From NCBI RefSeq assembly GCF_037975245.1, contig NC_092569.1, positions 27,107,168 to 27,171,167 on the forward strand: a DNA stretch of 64,000 bases, read 5' to 3'. The position numbers were made by a program, and so were the translations under genes. Numbering within the stretch: the first letter of the stretch is position 1; every line of letters begins with the position of its first letter. Source of the stretch: Apostichopus japonicus. Lineage: Eukaryota; Echinodermata; Holothuroidea; Aspidochirotida; Stichopodidae. The notes under the pieces are model-generated. The model saw only the letters and a list, made by a program, of their open reading frames with translations, was not told the origin of the DNA and did no database searches. Positions 12,359 through 24,595 of this stretch are shown piece after piece.

Positions 12359-15300
12359 TCATGTATTTAAGAAAAGGAAGGACGTAATGGTTGCTAACGT
12401 GATGACAGCAAGGTGTACTCGCAAATGACTGCCATTTGATCCACCTGTTGGTAAAATTCAACAAATGTTTAGATGTTGTTCTTTAAAGACGTTACTAGTT
12501 GTTAGCAAGCTTTTATATTTACACAATGTAATTTATTTATCAAGAGACGGTAAAACTATCATAATGAATGAACTTACAAGTATGTCGACAAAACTATAGT
12601 TGGTGCATTTGGCATTACAATAACTGGAAATCTGTACAATTGAAATATATAATATTTCTTCATGGACTTCTGTGTGTGTTAGCTTTTTTTCCGGTAAAGA
12701 GAAACACTCATTGGCATTGAATAAATCCCATTCGTAAATAAAACAAAATATTGAAGCAAATGTGCCGTCATGACTTTCAATTAACTTGATGATTATATGT
12801 TTATATTAAATACGATGTCATAAAAAAACATTTCTTGACAAGCTTCCGGTTGGATGGGATCTTGACATTTGCTTACCTTTTTTATTTGTAGGATGAACCT
12901 TATCTGTTTTACTCCCTATAGTATTCCTGTGTACATTCTTGTCATTAAATGTCGGCCTAGGCGTGTTCGTAGTAATACTACCTGTAGTAGAACTATATAT
13001 CTTCATCTTCGTCGTTGTCGTCTTTGGAGTGGTTGCTACAGTTGTGATTGCTACAGGAGTGGTTGTAACAATGTCTCTGACACATTCCGGAATCGGGCCA
13101 GACCAATGATAAGTGGCCGTTGCTTCATTCAAAATACACTTAACAAGTGCATTATTATTCAATTGGAAACCTTCCTCACAGTTATACTCAGCTAACATGG
13201 CAGTTTGTTTAACTGTGCCGTGGTTAGGCTGAGGCAAGTTGGTGCAAAGTGTTTCTAATGTGAAAAAAAGGAAAAGGTCTTGGCAAATATTTGTAATGTT
13301 GGGTGCATGGATGGAAGCAATATCGGTGCTGTGGCCGATTGGATAAAGGTGGTGGCAATTGAAGCAATGAGGCTTAGCAATAGGAAAGTTCGGGGTTCGA
13401 TTCCCGGCCGGGTCATATATTAAGGTGGGCTTTTCATCCAAGAGGAATCTACGGCTTTCCCATCTGACATGACTTGTAAATTGAAAATATTCAAAATTTG
13501 AGTTAAATTGTTAAATTGGGAGCCAGACGACGTGCAAGTTGTAATCCATAATCTCTGCGGGTTTCTCCCACATTTCGTGGTCGCTTAAGCGTCGTAATAT
13601 AACTGCTGATTATTGATTATTCAACGCAACGTCTATCATAGATCAACACATAACGCCACTTCGTGTGACATTCGTTTCCCCCATACCTTATTGTGATAAT
13701 GCAGCATTACAAATGACTATGGCGTAACAACATACAACAACATACAACTTAATTCAAAGTTTACCTGCTTCAAAGTCTATTTGGTAAGTAAATGATTTAT
13801 TATTCACATCAACCAAAATCACTTTGTATCTGGCGTTGTTTTCTTCGGAAACTCGGCGTATAATAAGTGATCCAGTGTTGGATACGTCGTACTTGTCGTC
13901 TGTGAAACCAGGCCCAGAGATGGTCGAACCTTCTCGTTGAATCAGAGGATCATTTTCAGAATTTTCAACAATCCAAGAAACTCTTTTAAAGTCAGTATTG
14001 AAATGACAAATGATAATGCTCGGTTCTCCAAGGAGGCCTTTCTGAGGAGATGGACATTCTGATGGTCAGAATGAAAATATACAGTAAGGTTAAAATCATA
14101 GTTACCTCTATTTGAAAATGAAAATCTAGAGTTGTAATTGATAAAGTAGAAAGATTAAATAAAGATACTCAGTTAATCTATTATAAAAGGGTGACAATAA
14201 GGTCAATTATAAGGAAAATCCAACAATTATAATCAGAAAAAAACTGCGGTGAAATGGGAGGATAATAATTAATGTGTTGATCCTTTTAACATATCTTGTG
14301 ACACTTATTCTTAATTCTGTTGGTCTGGACCTTGTCCATATAAACAATTGTATTTAGTTTTGTGGTAAAACATTCACTGAGCTACGCTGGCTATTATCTG
14401 TAGCTTTCAGTGGACAGTACCAAAATGTAAAATATCGATTTTAGTGACTCACCAATGACAGAAAGATTTACGAAAAACGTATTTTCGTGAAATTCATTGT
14501 CGAGTATGATCACTTTATATATCTGTTCATGCGTGTGCTGAACATTTTTAATAACTAGTGATCCGTTCGGCAACATATCATATTCTTGACTGTCATAACC
14601 TCTACCATCCGTATAACCATTCTCTAATAAAATCAATGGTTCTTCACCATCAGATTCATCAAACCAATACACGCCTTCAAAGTTTGGATCAAAGTCACAA
14701 GGTAGCATGACACTCTCTCCGCAAGAGCCAATAACGTGAGGTGAGCAAAGGTTTCCTGCGAGTGTAAGAGTAAAAATTAAAACAATATTTATTTTAAGTT
14801 AGAGGAACTCATTGTTAGAATTCTGAAGTGAGGTTCTCTTATCGAAATGCATAATACACGCCCTTTTAAACAGTCACGGAGTGAGGACAATTACTTAAAA
14901 GTATGCCTTAGTATCAATTTGGTGAGAAAGATTTGGATTAATTGGTGGCATTGTTAAATTTAAATATGCCAGTTTACTCGTCATGTTGGTAAAATTAGGG
15001 TTTAGCACTGATTGACGTATTTCTTCATATGGCGATTTCAAAGAAAAAATACCATTCGATGAACCAAGGGAAAGAAGTTTTGTGGTAAAACATTCACTGA
15101 GCTACGTTGGCTATTATCTGTAGCTTTCAGTGGTCAGTGCGAAAATGTAAAGTATTGATTTTAGTGACTCACCAGTAACAGAAAAATCAACGAAAATTGT
15201 CTTTTCGCGAAATTCAGTGTCGAGTAAGATCACTTTATATATCTGTTCATGCGTGTGCCGAACATTTTGAATAACTAGTGATCCGTTTGGCAACATATCA

Positions 15301-17239
15301 TATTCGTGACTGTCATATCCTCGCCCGAATTTTTCCCCACCCTCAGATCTAATCAGTGGTTCAATATCGTCGTGCTCTTCAAACCAATACACCCCTTCAT
15401 TTTCTGGGTTGAAGCAACAACTTATCACACCCTTTGTATTCAAGCGTCCAGTCACTCTAGAAGGACAATTCTCTGAAAAATCAAGTAGAATGAAAAAATG
15501 TATAGTTAAGAAAAATTTGGTCTTGTTAAGTTAAGGCTCAACAATGCAGAAGTACAAAAAAAGGGTTATAAGTATCTTTTATTTTGCTCTGTGATGTAGT
15601 ACGGTTGCTCAAAACTATGAAATTTCCCCGTTATTGTGATCAAATTCAACCAGAAAGAAACAGGTTTACCATTGCAAATGTCATAAGTCAAGCTAGGAAA
15701 AACATCATCACCTTCATGAATGTGTTGATTTTAACGAATTTCAATTCCGATAAATAATTGTGAAATTATCTGTGGAAAAGTCAGAGAATATAGCAAAGAC
15801 GTTTCCTAGTTACTTTTATAAATTTAATTGGTTTCGTTGAGACTATAAAATGGCGCTCGCAAAATTTGGTCGACAAAATTTGACTTACACGAACGGAATA
15901 CAGCTGCGGTGTCTACGAGTGCAGTACGCAAAGCTGGGGAAATACACGCGTAGTTACCGTACAGAACGTTCCATTTCAGATTTAAAAGTTACATCAACTT
16001 GGATGTTATTGCTTTAGTTTTCTACTTGAAAAACTTGTTTATTTCGTAAGATTGTATCGCTATTACACGAGTATGATACCACAATGTCCAACTTTCTCAA
16101 TATTGAAATAGGTCATCTTAAAAAATCATAGAAATGTTTTTAATATAAATTCTTCTTTAGCTTTTTTATTTGCTTCATTGATTTAATGTTATACAAAATA
16201 TGATAGCGCCAAAATCAAATATTCTCCAGCCTTCAAATATGTCATATTAATATCAAATTGATATATTTTTTAAAGTTCACGCAGGTCTATTTTTGTCCGT
16301 TCGTGTATGCAGTAATCAGTTGAGCTTGCCTACTCACCAGTAACAGAGAAGTCCACCGTGAATGTTTCATCTCTAAATTCCGAGTTGAGTAGGATTACTT
16401 TATATTGCTGGTTATTAGTGAATTGAGTGTTCTTTATAACGAGTGATCCATTTTGTAATACGTCATATTCGTGACTTTGGTAACCTCTACCAGACTTATA
16501 ACCATTCTCTAATCTAATCAATGGTTCTTCACCATCAGATTCATCAAACCAATACACGCCTTCAAAGTTTGGATCAAAGTCACAAGGTAGTAAGACACTC
16601 TCTCCGCAAGAGCCACTAACGTGAGGTAAGCAAAGGTTTCCTGCGAGTGTAAGAAAAAATATAAAACAATACTTATTTTAAGTTAGAGGAACTCTTTAAA
16701 AGAATTGTTATATGAGGTTCTCTTGTCGAAATGCATAATACACGCAATTTTTAACAGTCACCGCGTAAGGACAAGTGTGTTCTATATTGTATTATTTCCG
16801 GCTTAAGAGCCTTCGAACTGACAATTTGAGCAGTATGAAAGTCTTCATGTTAGTTCCACAGATATACAGGTTATGAATATTGTTCGTATTGACAGTACGA
16901 TTGCTTTACGATTGATAATGGAGGAGAGGGGTGGGGGCGGCTGGGGAACATAGAGGAATTAGAAATGGCCTAACCAGTATGATCAGCTGTTATAAATACT
17001 TAAAAGTATGCGTTAGAATCAATATGACGACATAAACTTGGATTAAATAGTGACATTGTTTAATTTAAAGATGCCAGTAAACTAGTCATTTTGGTAGTAT
17101 TAGGGGTTTAGCACTGATTGACGTATTCTCTTAATGGGGCGATTTCAATAGAAAACATACCATTCACTGATGCAAGGAAACGTAATAGAGTAACCAGAAC
17201 ATATATGTCAAATGCTCTTTTCCAACCAGAGAATTCCAT
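12359..17239 (-). CDS. Gene B: GPI-anchored protein with four Ig-like domains and a Sushi domain
   Basis: Coding exons in transcript order: 17239-17161 (signal peptide, MEFSGWKRAF), 16640-16338 (Ig-like 1), 15472-15173 (Ig-like 2), 14755-14453 (Ig-like 1'), 14058-13765 (Ig-like 3), 13254-12877 (Sushi plus Thr-rich stalk), 12444-12359 (GPI-type tail ending ITSFLFLNT). The sum is 1743 nt, 580 residues; every intron is phase 1 with GT/AG ends. Ig-like 1' is mosaic: its first half resembles Ig-like 1 and its second half (NVQHTHEQIYK) resembles Ig-like 2. The Ig-like domains have the B-strand Cys and C-strand Trp but lack the usual F-strand Cys (YKV in place of YxC). A relic of a signal-peptide exon in the Ig2-Ig1' intron suggests the gene formed by fusion of two tandem units. 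An alternative is two separate genes, but the relic has no start codon. Confidence 0.75.
13325..13625 (+). repeat. tRNA-derived SINE (class II tRNA-like head)
   Basis: The head has A-box-like TGGCCGATTGGATAAAGG, a long variable-arm-like stretch, and a perfect B box in GGGGTTCGATTCCCGG, as in Leu/Ser-type tRNAs. An unrelated body follows to about 13625. It sits in the intron between Ig-like 3 and the Sushi exon of gene B. In gene A only the first ~25 nt of the head remain, joined to the Ig3 remnant, so the SINE predates the deletion there. The 3' boundary is uncertain. Confidence 0.6.
15053..15074 (-). pseudogene. Truncated signal-peptide exon relic inside gene B
   Basis: About 22 nt matching the end of the signal-peptide exon (LGSSNG) with its donor changed to GTATTT, followed on the downstream side by intron sequence like that of 17050-17155. 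The upstream part, with the initiator ATG, is replaced by sequence like the 3' flank of an Ig exon (compare 14350-14440 with 15075-15170). It marks an unequal recombination junction between tandem gene units. Confidence 0.7.
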
Positions 17240-18546
17240 TTTTCTTGAATCGTTCAACCTGGTACTAAATGAATGATATAAGTTTTTTTCAACAATTTAC
17301 AACGACAATTTTATACTGGATTGTTGCTTGGCGATATGAACATTTTGTGTTTCTGGTGACAAAGTCTGTATTATTCTGTATCCGTTATCCAGGTAGTAGA
17401 TACATGATGATCAAAAGGAGTAGACTTTTGGGAAAGATAGTTTTAAACTTTCTTCATCAATTCTGCCAATTTCCACGATATCTGTCAATCCGTTAATCCA
17501 TGTTAGATTTATAAATCTCTAGTATCAGTTCTTATGTTTCGGTATTAATATAGCACAGCATAGTTCCTTGAAATAAATTTGAATCACACTTCCAAGTTGA
17601 ATGGTATGCCACGTACACTGTGCCACTCAGTTGCGATTACTAACTTTTTCATATATTCATGGTGGCAAATACAACGTTTGCTTAGTGATGCTTCAGTGAT
17701 AAAATACAATTATGTATTCCAAAAGAAAATGCCAATCAATTGAAGCAAAGGTCGTGATTGTATTTACATTGTAAGTTCAAAATTCAATGGAAATCAAAGG
17801 GGTTAAGATTTTAGAATTTGTTTACCGAGAAACGGCTTTTCAATCAGTAAGGTTTCGCATACCAGATAAATGAGTGTACTTCGGATATTGTAAAACCTAT
17901 AGTCGCAGAAACGAAACTAGTCTACATAATATTACAGTACCGTGATTAAAGGTCAAGTGACACGTAGACTTGACTTTACATAATATTAAACTTAACAATT
18001 CTTACATTAAGAAGAACCCAACACCGCGATTTTTTTTCCGTCTCCAAAGGGGTAGAAATCGGTAAAAATTACTATTACGTTATAGACTCAGTGACGTCAC
18101 GGGGGGGGGGGGGGAGCGCAGAAGAGTGCAAACTGTATATGTTCTGCGAAGTGCATTGGGTATGTAGAAATCTCAAACTTCTCGAAAATATTACCTTTTT
18201 CAGCAGTCTGTTACAAGAAAGTTAAGATTTGGATTAAGATGAAAAATCAAAAATTGATACATAAGACAATCAACAAAACATCTAATGACTTGTTTTTCCA
18301 TAAATTCCTTGCATTTTCTTCCTATCAAGCAACATAAACTCCGCAAAAATCGGCTAGATTGACTCGTTAAGGGAAAGTCGGAACAAATGACGTCATTTGT
18401 TTACCAAGTCGAAAGTGCATGATATCGTCGCATGGAACTGCTTCTTGCTACCACATACAGTTTCTGTACACACAATATAGTACGCATATATACACAGCAC
18501 AGCATAAACAGCATAGCTTATACATATCGCGAAATGGCTGCCGGTG

Positions 18547-19281
18547 GCATTGACACACAGTGCAGTTGCTGATAGGGATTGTTGCGAGGTTGTTCCAACT
18601 TGTAATGGATTTGACGTTTTACCTGTGGAGGAGTTGCGTGATGTTGATGATGGGAATGAAGTCTCCCAGGAGGGAAATAGTGAGTGGCTAGTAGTGGACG
18701 AAGTGCGTGGTGATTGTGATGTGATAGAAGATGGTAGTGTGGTTGTTAACAGCGGTCAGTGGGGACAGGAGAAGTCGAAAGCAAGAATGGTATTGTGTGG
18801 GGATTCACTAGTACGGTATGTAGACCGAGAGTTCTGCAGTGCGGATAAAGCAAAAAGGGTTTGGGTATGTTTGCCAGGTGCTAAAATCCAGGATGTCAGT
18901 AAACGGGTTAACAAAATCGTGTCAGATGAGGAGGTGGTTGTGGTCCAGGTAGGCACCAATAATGTGCAGAAGGAGTCACAAAACATTATTCAGTCTAGGT
19001 ACCACGAGTTGAAGTGTCGACTAGCATCAACTCGGGCTAAAGTTGTCATATGTAGTTTGTTGCCAAGATTTGACAACAAGGTCCTGTCAGATAAGATTGT
19101 AACTTTGAATGGTTTATTGTATAGACTGTGTGCCGACTTCGGCTTCACATTTGTTGACATTTGGTCATCTTTCCAGGGTAGAAGGGATTTGTTCGCCAGG
19201 GGATGGTTTGCACCTAGCTAATACTGGGGCCTCGTTGTTTGGTAGGATGGTGAATTACTCTGTTGAACAGCTATGTTTAAA
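18547..19281 (+). pseudogene. LINE ORF1 with SGNH/GDSL esterase-like domain
   Basis: Shows the block I motif CGDSLVRYVD (catalytic Ser), block III-like QVGTNNV (Gly/Asn), and DGLHLANTGA (catalytic Asp-His) about 180 residues later. The last block lies in the next frame because of a one-base insertion near 19200, so ORF1 reads to VEQLCLN and stops near 19281. Esterase domains in ORF1 are established for CR1-clade LINEs. The open frame continues leftward to 18544 through the junction, so the true N-terminus is probably lost by 5' truncation. Confidence 0.7.
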
Positions 19282-19430
19282 CTAAATTGGGGGGCGATGA
19301 GGTCAGGAATAATTTTTGATAAGGATTATGTTCCTAGTGGAGGCGATTATAGCGTTTTGAAAGGAAGAAAAGTGATAGTCATAGTTCTAACTTTAGGAGG
19401 CATTCTAAGGTACATAGTTTCAGGGATAAA

Positions 19431-20422
19431 ATGAAGATTGTCTTTACCAATGCTAGCAGTATTCGTAAAAATTTAGCTGAATTTACTGTACTTCTTGAGG
19501 ATCTGAAACCGGATGTGTTTGGTATCACCGAATCTTGGTTAAGGGAGGACATTGATAGTGCTGAGGTTTCTCACCCGGGGTATGTTGTGTATCGTCAGGA
19601 CAGAAGGGATACTCATAATGGGGTTGGTGGGGACTTTTACTGTATATTAGGGATGACATTGTAAGTGTTGAGAAATATCAGTTGCAAGGGGCTTTTGTTA
19701 ATTCTGTCTGGTGCGAGTTGTCCACCAACAACTCCAAGAGGTCCAGGGACGTTATCACTGTGGATGTTGTTTACCGCTGTCCTAACAGCAGCGATGATAA
19801 TGATGTCATGCTGTTTGATTCAATTAGAAAGGCTGCCAAAGGTGATGTTGATATAATGGGTGACTTTAATTTTCCTGACATTAATTGGATAGATGGTTCT
19901 AGTAGTAGGAAGGGTAGTAATTTTCTAGATGTTGTGGAAGATTGCTTTTTACATCAACATGTTACTTTCCCTACTAGGGGGGATAACATCCTGGATCTTG
20001 TTTTGAGTTTTAATACAAGCAATGTTGCTGATTTGACGGGTCTAGGAAAACTAGGAACTAGTGATCATGATATACTAGCTTTTGATGTTGTTTGCAAAGT
20101 CGTAAATTCTGTTAGCAATGAAAAAGTCCCTGATTTTACGAGATCAGATACAGAGGCAATTGAAACTTTACAAAAGGGTACAGATTGGTTTAATTTGTTT
20201 AGAGATATGAGTTCTTCTCAGTCTTGGATTTGGTTTGCTGATAAATTAAAGGTCATTATGGAAAATCATGTTCCGTGGAAGAATCGTCGTCGTAAAAGCA
20301 GTATGCCTCACTGGATGAATAAGAAAGTTAGATGTGCAATTAGGCAAAAACGTAGAATGTGGAAGTTGTTAAGGAGACTAAATCTGAATCTCTTTTGGCC
20401 AAGTTTAAAATTCATCAGCTGA
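19431..20422 (+). pseudogene. LINE APE-type endonuclease region
   Basis: Begins MKIVFTNASSIRKN and shows DVFGITESWL (the metal-binding Glu), GDFNFPDINW (catalytic Asp and Asn) and TSDHDIL (the Asp-His pair), the standard APE endonuclease order. The first part (to about 19640) and the second (from 19682) are in different frames, showing a frameshift near the expected GVLLY motif. A further frame change occurs near 20360-20420, leading to the spacer before the reverse transcriptase. Confidence 0.8.
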
Positions 20423-20734
20423 AGGTAGAATGCTTAGTCTCTGATGCAAAATTGAATTTCGAAACAAGCATTGCCCTAAAATTAAGGATTTCCCAAAAGC
20501 CTTCTTTTCTTATGTCAGGTCAAAGCAGAAAGTTAAAGATGCAATTGTTTCTCTTAGGGCACCACAGGCTGACAATATAGTTACTGATAGTCAGGATCTT
20601 GCAGATCTTTTGAACAACTATTTTGTGTCGGTTTTCACAAGGGAAGATGCGAGTAGTATTCCAGATTTTCAGGGGGGGGGGGGGGCAGTGATAGGCCTAA
20701 ACTGGATACGGTCTTATTTTCGGATGAGGTTGTC

Positions 20735-22216
20735 TTGAAGGAGCTGCTTCGTCTAAATGTTTCTAAAGCTTCTGGACCGGATGCAATCCATTCGTATTTG
20801 TTGAAGACTTTTGCACACCATTTCTGCGTTCCACTCTCGTTGGTTTTTAGTAAATTTATGGATGAGGGTTATGTTCCTAGGGACTGGAGGTGTGCTAATA
20901 TTACCCCAATTTTCAAGAAGGGTGATAAGTCTAAGCCCTGTAATTATAGGTCCGTTAGTCTCACTAGTGTAGTAATGGAGTCTATTGTTAAAAGGTCTAT
21001 GGTCTGTCACTTCAGCAGTCAGTCTTTGATCAGAGAGTCTCAACATGGCTTTTGTCAAAAAAGGTCTTGTCTCACTAATATCCTTGAGTTTATGGAAGAT
21101 GTAACAAGTTCACTTAATAGGCAGAGGTCTGTAAATGTTGTGTTCCTGGATTTCCAGAAGGCCTTTGATAAAGTTCCCCACCAGCGTCTTTTACTTAGGC
21201 TGAAGAGCATGGGTGTCATAGGGAATTTACTGTCTTGGATCGGGAATTGGCTTGGTAATAGGGAACAGAGGGTGGTAATTAAAGGCTGTGCTTCTTCTTG
21301 GCAGAACGTTACTAGTGGCGTTCCACAAGGGTCTGTATTAGGTCCCTTGTTGTTTGTTGCCTATATAAATGACATCGACGGAGATATTATGTGTAAAGCT
21401 ACGAAGTTTACTGATGACACCAAATTGTATTCTGAGGTCTCTTCCAAAAGCGATTCTGAGAAATTTCAAGCGGATTTGGATAAGATTTTTTCCTGGTCTC
21501 AGGGGTGGCAAATGCTTTTTAATATTGATAAATGTAAGGTAATGCACATTGGTAGTAGTAACCAAAAGTTTACATACAATCTTAATGTTGTGGAGTTACA
21601 GGAGGTCTCTGTTGAAAGAGACCTAGGTATCTACATTGACTCATCTCTGCAACCTTCTAAACATTGTCTTGAAGCTGCTAAAAGAGGTAATAGGGTTTTA
21701 GGTATGATCAAGAGGAACTTCAGTTTTCTGAAAGAGGACATCGTAGTTAGGCTTTATAAGCAGTTGGTTAGGCCTCATGTGGAGTATGCTGTGCAGGCTT
21801 GGAACCCTTACTTTGCTAAGGATAAGGAAGTACTTGAAAGGGTCCAGAGGAGGGCTACTAGGATGATTAGTTCCTTAAAGGGGGTTCCTTATTATAGGCG
21901 GTTACAACTGTTGAATCTCACAACACTGGAGCTTAGAAGGTTACGTGGGGACTTGATCCAGGTTTTCAAGATTGTGTATGATTTCGACAATTTATCCTTT
22001 ACCGATTTTTTCTTGTTTGCTAACAGTAGTTGTACTAGAGGTCATTGTCTTAAACTCCAAAAGTCGCATAGTAGGATTAATATTCGGCATAACTTTTTTT
22101 CTAATAGGGTTGTGAATGAGTGGAATGGTTTGCCTGAGAAAGTTGTACTTGCAAGTAGTGTGAATGGGTTTAAGAATGCTTTGGACAAGCACTTTAAGCA
22201 TTGTAATCGGGTCTGA
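20735..22216 (+). CDS. LINE reverse transcriptase domain, open
   Basis: 493-residue open frame with the reverse transcriptase blocks in order: KASGPDAI, FLDFQKAFDKVPH (motif A Asp), SGVPQGSVLGPLLF (motif B), KFTDDTKLY (motif C, FTDD in place of the common FADD) and a C-terminal region of CR1/L2 style (LVRPHVEYAVQAWNP, VNEWNGLP). It ends HCNRV followed by a stop and a short 3'UTR with the ACTAA tail. The frame is intact from motif 0 to the stop, but its upstream connection to the endonuclease is broken, so it is part of a dead element. Confidence 0.88.
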   Translation: MKELLRLNVSKASGPDAIHSYLLKTFAHHFCVPLSLVFSKFMDEGYVPRDWRCANITPIFKKGDKSKPCNYRSVSLTSVVMESIVKRSMVCHFSSQSLIRESQHGFCQKRSCLTNILEFMEDVTSSLNRQRSVNVVFLDFQKAFDKVPHQRLLLRLKSMGVIGNLLSWIGNWLGNREQRVVIKGCASSWQNVTSGVPQGSVLGPLLFVAYINDIDGDIMCKATKFTDDTKLYSEVSSKSDSEKFQADLDKIFSWSQGWQMLFNIDKCKVMHIGSSNQKFTYNLNVVELQEVSVERDLGIYIDSSLQPSKHCLEAAKRGNRVLGMIKRNFSFLKEDIVVRLYKQLVRPHVEYAVQAWNPYFAKDKEVLERVQRRATRMISSLKGVPYYRRLQLLNLTTLELRRLRGDLIQVFKIVYDFDNLSFTDFFLFANSSCTRGHCLKLQKSHSRINIRHNFFSNRVVNEWNGLPEKVVLASSVNGFKNALDKHFKHCNRV

Positions 22217-24595
22217 GTGTCTGTGTCTTCAGTTTTTTTCTCTCTCTATAGAGTCCTTGATGGGGACTTAATGTCCCTCCTGATCCCTGTTTCTACTAAA
22301 CTAAACTAAACTAAACTAAACTAGTATTCATATAACGATAGCAAAGAAGGCAGGGAAATGGAGGACATGGTCGACGATCGTGGGGAAGTTTTTCCCTACA
22401 TGTTCGAACCGGAGACCAGCGAAGAGGAAGCGACATCGGACAGCGATGTCGAAATTGATCGTTTTGACGGAACACAATGCTAACGTAACGCCTAGCGTAC
22501 AATACTGTATATAGGATAGTTGTGTCACTAGTTTGGCCTAGAACCGATAAATGTTTCCTAACTTTGCTCATACTCTTAGCTAGCCAAGTTGTTGATGGGG
22601 CAGCAAAATTAACATGAGAGTGCGGTCGAGTTAAGTTAAGGATGTTACTATTTTCCTTAAAAGTTGTGGTAGCACATGCCCCAGGAACATGTCACACTGA
22701 CATATTTCATTTGGTTAGTAGATTGAATGAGCCAATTGGAAGAATGCGCAACAAATTAAGAGGTGGTCTATTATTAATTTCCTAGTGCAATTGTAGTGGC
22801 AAATTAGTAAAGTTACCACAAATCAGGGAAAGGGTGGGGAGGGACAAGGTGGCACCTCACATCAGCCTTTCGTCATTTCCGCTTAAGCTTATTTCATAAC
22901 CAGATTTTCTGAATCTAGGGAATGGATTCAGAAGTGGGAAAAAGAGTTGCAAACGAGGCAACATCGGCCTGTTTTATTTTCCTTTCCAGCAATGTCCCAA
23001 CAGAGGCAAGAACTCTAAAAAGAGGCCACCCCCTCCTTCAATTATAAGGGGCTTCAATTGTAGACAGCCCTTCAGAGTTTTAGCTCTTTATCATTCATTT
23101 GAACTGGTTTGCATTGTTTACAGGTGTCATTGTGGCCAGTGTGCTGTGATGCCTACAGCAAGGGAGTGTAGATGCTGCAGGGAAATAGAAAAAGTAAGGA
23201 ATGTGATGGATGAAGAAGGTGCTGCATGCATCACCTTACACCCAGGATTTGAAGCTGTGTGCCTGAACCCATGGGTGCTACAGACAGCCTACTACGTGTA
23301 CCGTCAACAGTATGGTGACCATGCACAGGAAAAGAGCATCCTTGAGTAAGTAGAGAATACATTATATATGTTGTAATACTTGTATACCTTTATTCATTGC
23401 TCTGACCTGCTGTTGAATGGTGTAACAACACAGAGGGTGTGCTTGTATTCATAGTTTACTTTTGTTGTGAAGGGAATTACATTAAGATATAGATTAGATC
23501 AAGAAAATGTGTGCAACATGTTCGAAACCTGCTTCTGATAAGGACATTTGTGCAAAAACAAAAACTGGTGCAATGTCCTTGAGGTTAACCCTTATCATGC
23601 TGACTGACATAGTAGTCATTTACACTGACCACAGAACCAATGCCACACAAAAAAATGTCCACCATGCTTGGGCATGATCCATTTACAAATTTTAGTCACC
23701 GAGATTCAATGATCAGTTTGTGTAAATTGCATAGCTAGGCCTGAAACTTTAGGGGAGGCAGATTTAGGGGCCAATCAAAATTCTGAAAATCATATGGAGA
23801 TTTATTTTAAAATTGACGTCCCCAGATGGCTACTAAGCTTTTGTGTGTCTTCATCTTTCATAGCTGGTTTTCATATGATTATTTTACAGGAAATACAGAC
23901 AGCATACAGACAACTTGTACGGATGTGCTGGCAGTTTTTAGGTAAGGAGGTTCGTGTTGTTCTCCCATCCTGTGCAGTAAGGAGGATTCCAGCAGCTTTT
24001 CCATCTGAACAGTATGAGGGGTTTAAATTACCAAGACTGTGAGAATGTGGACTTTGTATGCCAAGTCAAACTATCATTTCTGCAAAGTTTAATGAAACAG
24101 CGTTCAGTCCTGTCTGTTTTGTGGCTGAATTGTGAACATTTTGGAATTCCAGCATACATTTTTCTGGTTCATGGTATTAACTACAATCTTGGATGAAGAA
24201 ATTTTACATTTTCAAAATCACATTTTATCCCATGCGGGGATCAAACAGCAAAATTCTGTTAATTCATTTCGAGAAAAACAAAAAATTGGCAACTGTTTGA
24301 AACACCAAATATTAAGTCAGCATGAAATTGAAGTCTAAGCCCTCTATAGAGGAATACTTGTCATTGGAACTTTTGTTTAAATATAATGTTATCATTTAGT
24401 TCGTTACAATGGAAACCAGATGTAAGTAAAACTTTAATGTAAGACTTTAGCAACTTCCCTAAAGGTTGGTATCGACCTGTTAATTAACACTGCTCTGCAG
24501 CTGTGCCAAAACATCATGTGAACAGACGATTCACAGAGTCGATTGCTCCCCACTTCAATAAAACAAAATTAGAAATTGGGAGGCCATCAACCACT

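Larger units (their letters stand above)
11392..17945. repeat. Segmental duplication, copy 2 (gene B side, first part)
   Basis: Aligns by eye with 1-5717. Relative to copy 1 it contains an extra Ig unit (about 14320-15100) and retains the SINE plus complete Ig3 exon (about 13359-14003). The homology stops at TTAA 17946-17949, where a 9.6-kb transposon intervenes, and resumes at 27555. Confidence 0.75.
18547..22323 (+). mobile_element. CR1-like LINE (esterase ORF1, endonuclease, reverse transcriptase)
   Basis: Non-LTR retrotransposon, nearly full length, ending in short ACTAA repeats (22299-22323), a CR1-like type of tail. It encodes an SGNH-esterase-type ORF1, an APE-type endonuclease and a reverse transcriptase, in that order. 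A few frameshifts separate the coding blocks and a poly-G run lies at 20672-20684, so it is no longer active. Its left boundary falls just after ATGGCTGCCGGTGGC, the start of the transposon's P2X7-like gene; the right boundary precedes the rest of that exon. A 5'-truncated relative lies at 60171-60480. Confidence 0.85.
18535..24041 (+). pseudogene. Transposon P2X7-ballast-domain gene, interrupted by the LINE
   Basis: Fragments in order: ATG and four codons (MAAGG) at 18535-18549; after the LINE, 22328-22483 encoding acidic sequence with PYMFEPETSEEE; an exon at 23125-23345 (acceptor TTTACAG, donor GTAAGT) with CHCGQCAVMPTARECRCC, GFEAVCLNPWVLQTAYY; and 23891-24041 with AYRQLVRMCWQFLG, VLPSCAVRRIPAAFP, GFKLPRL then stop. 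These are the zinc-binding Cys cluster and the YR..AYR / LPSC / FP / GFK signature of the ballast domain found at the C-terminus of vertebrate P2X7 and as multicopy proteins in invertebrates. The last exon has a ~4-base deletion between KYR and AYRQ, and the first ends at a stop, so the gene is dead. Its role in the element is unknown. Confidence 0.75.
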
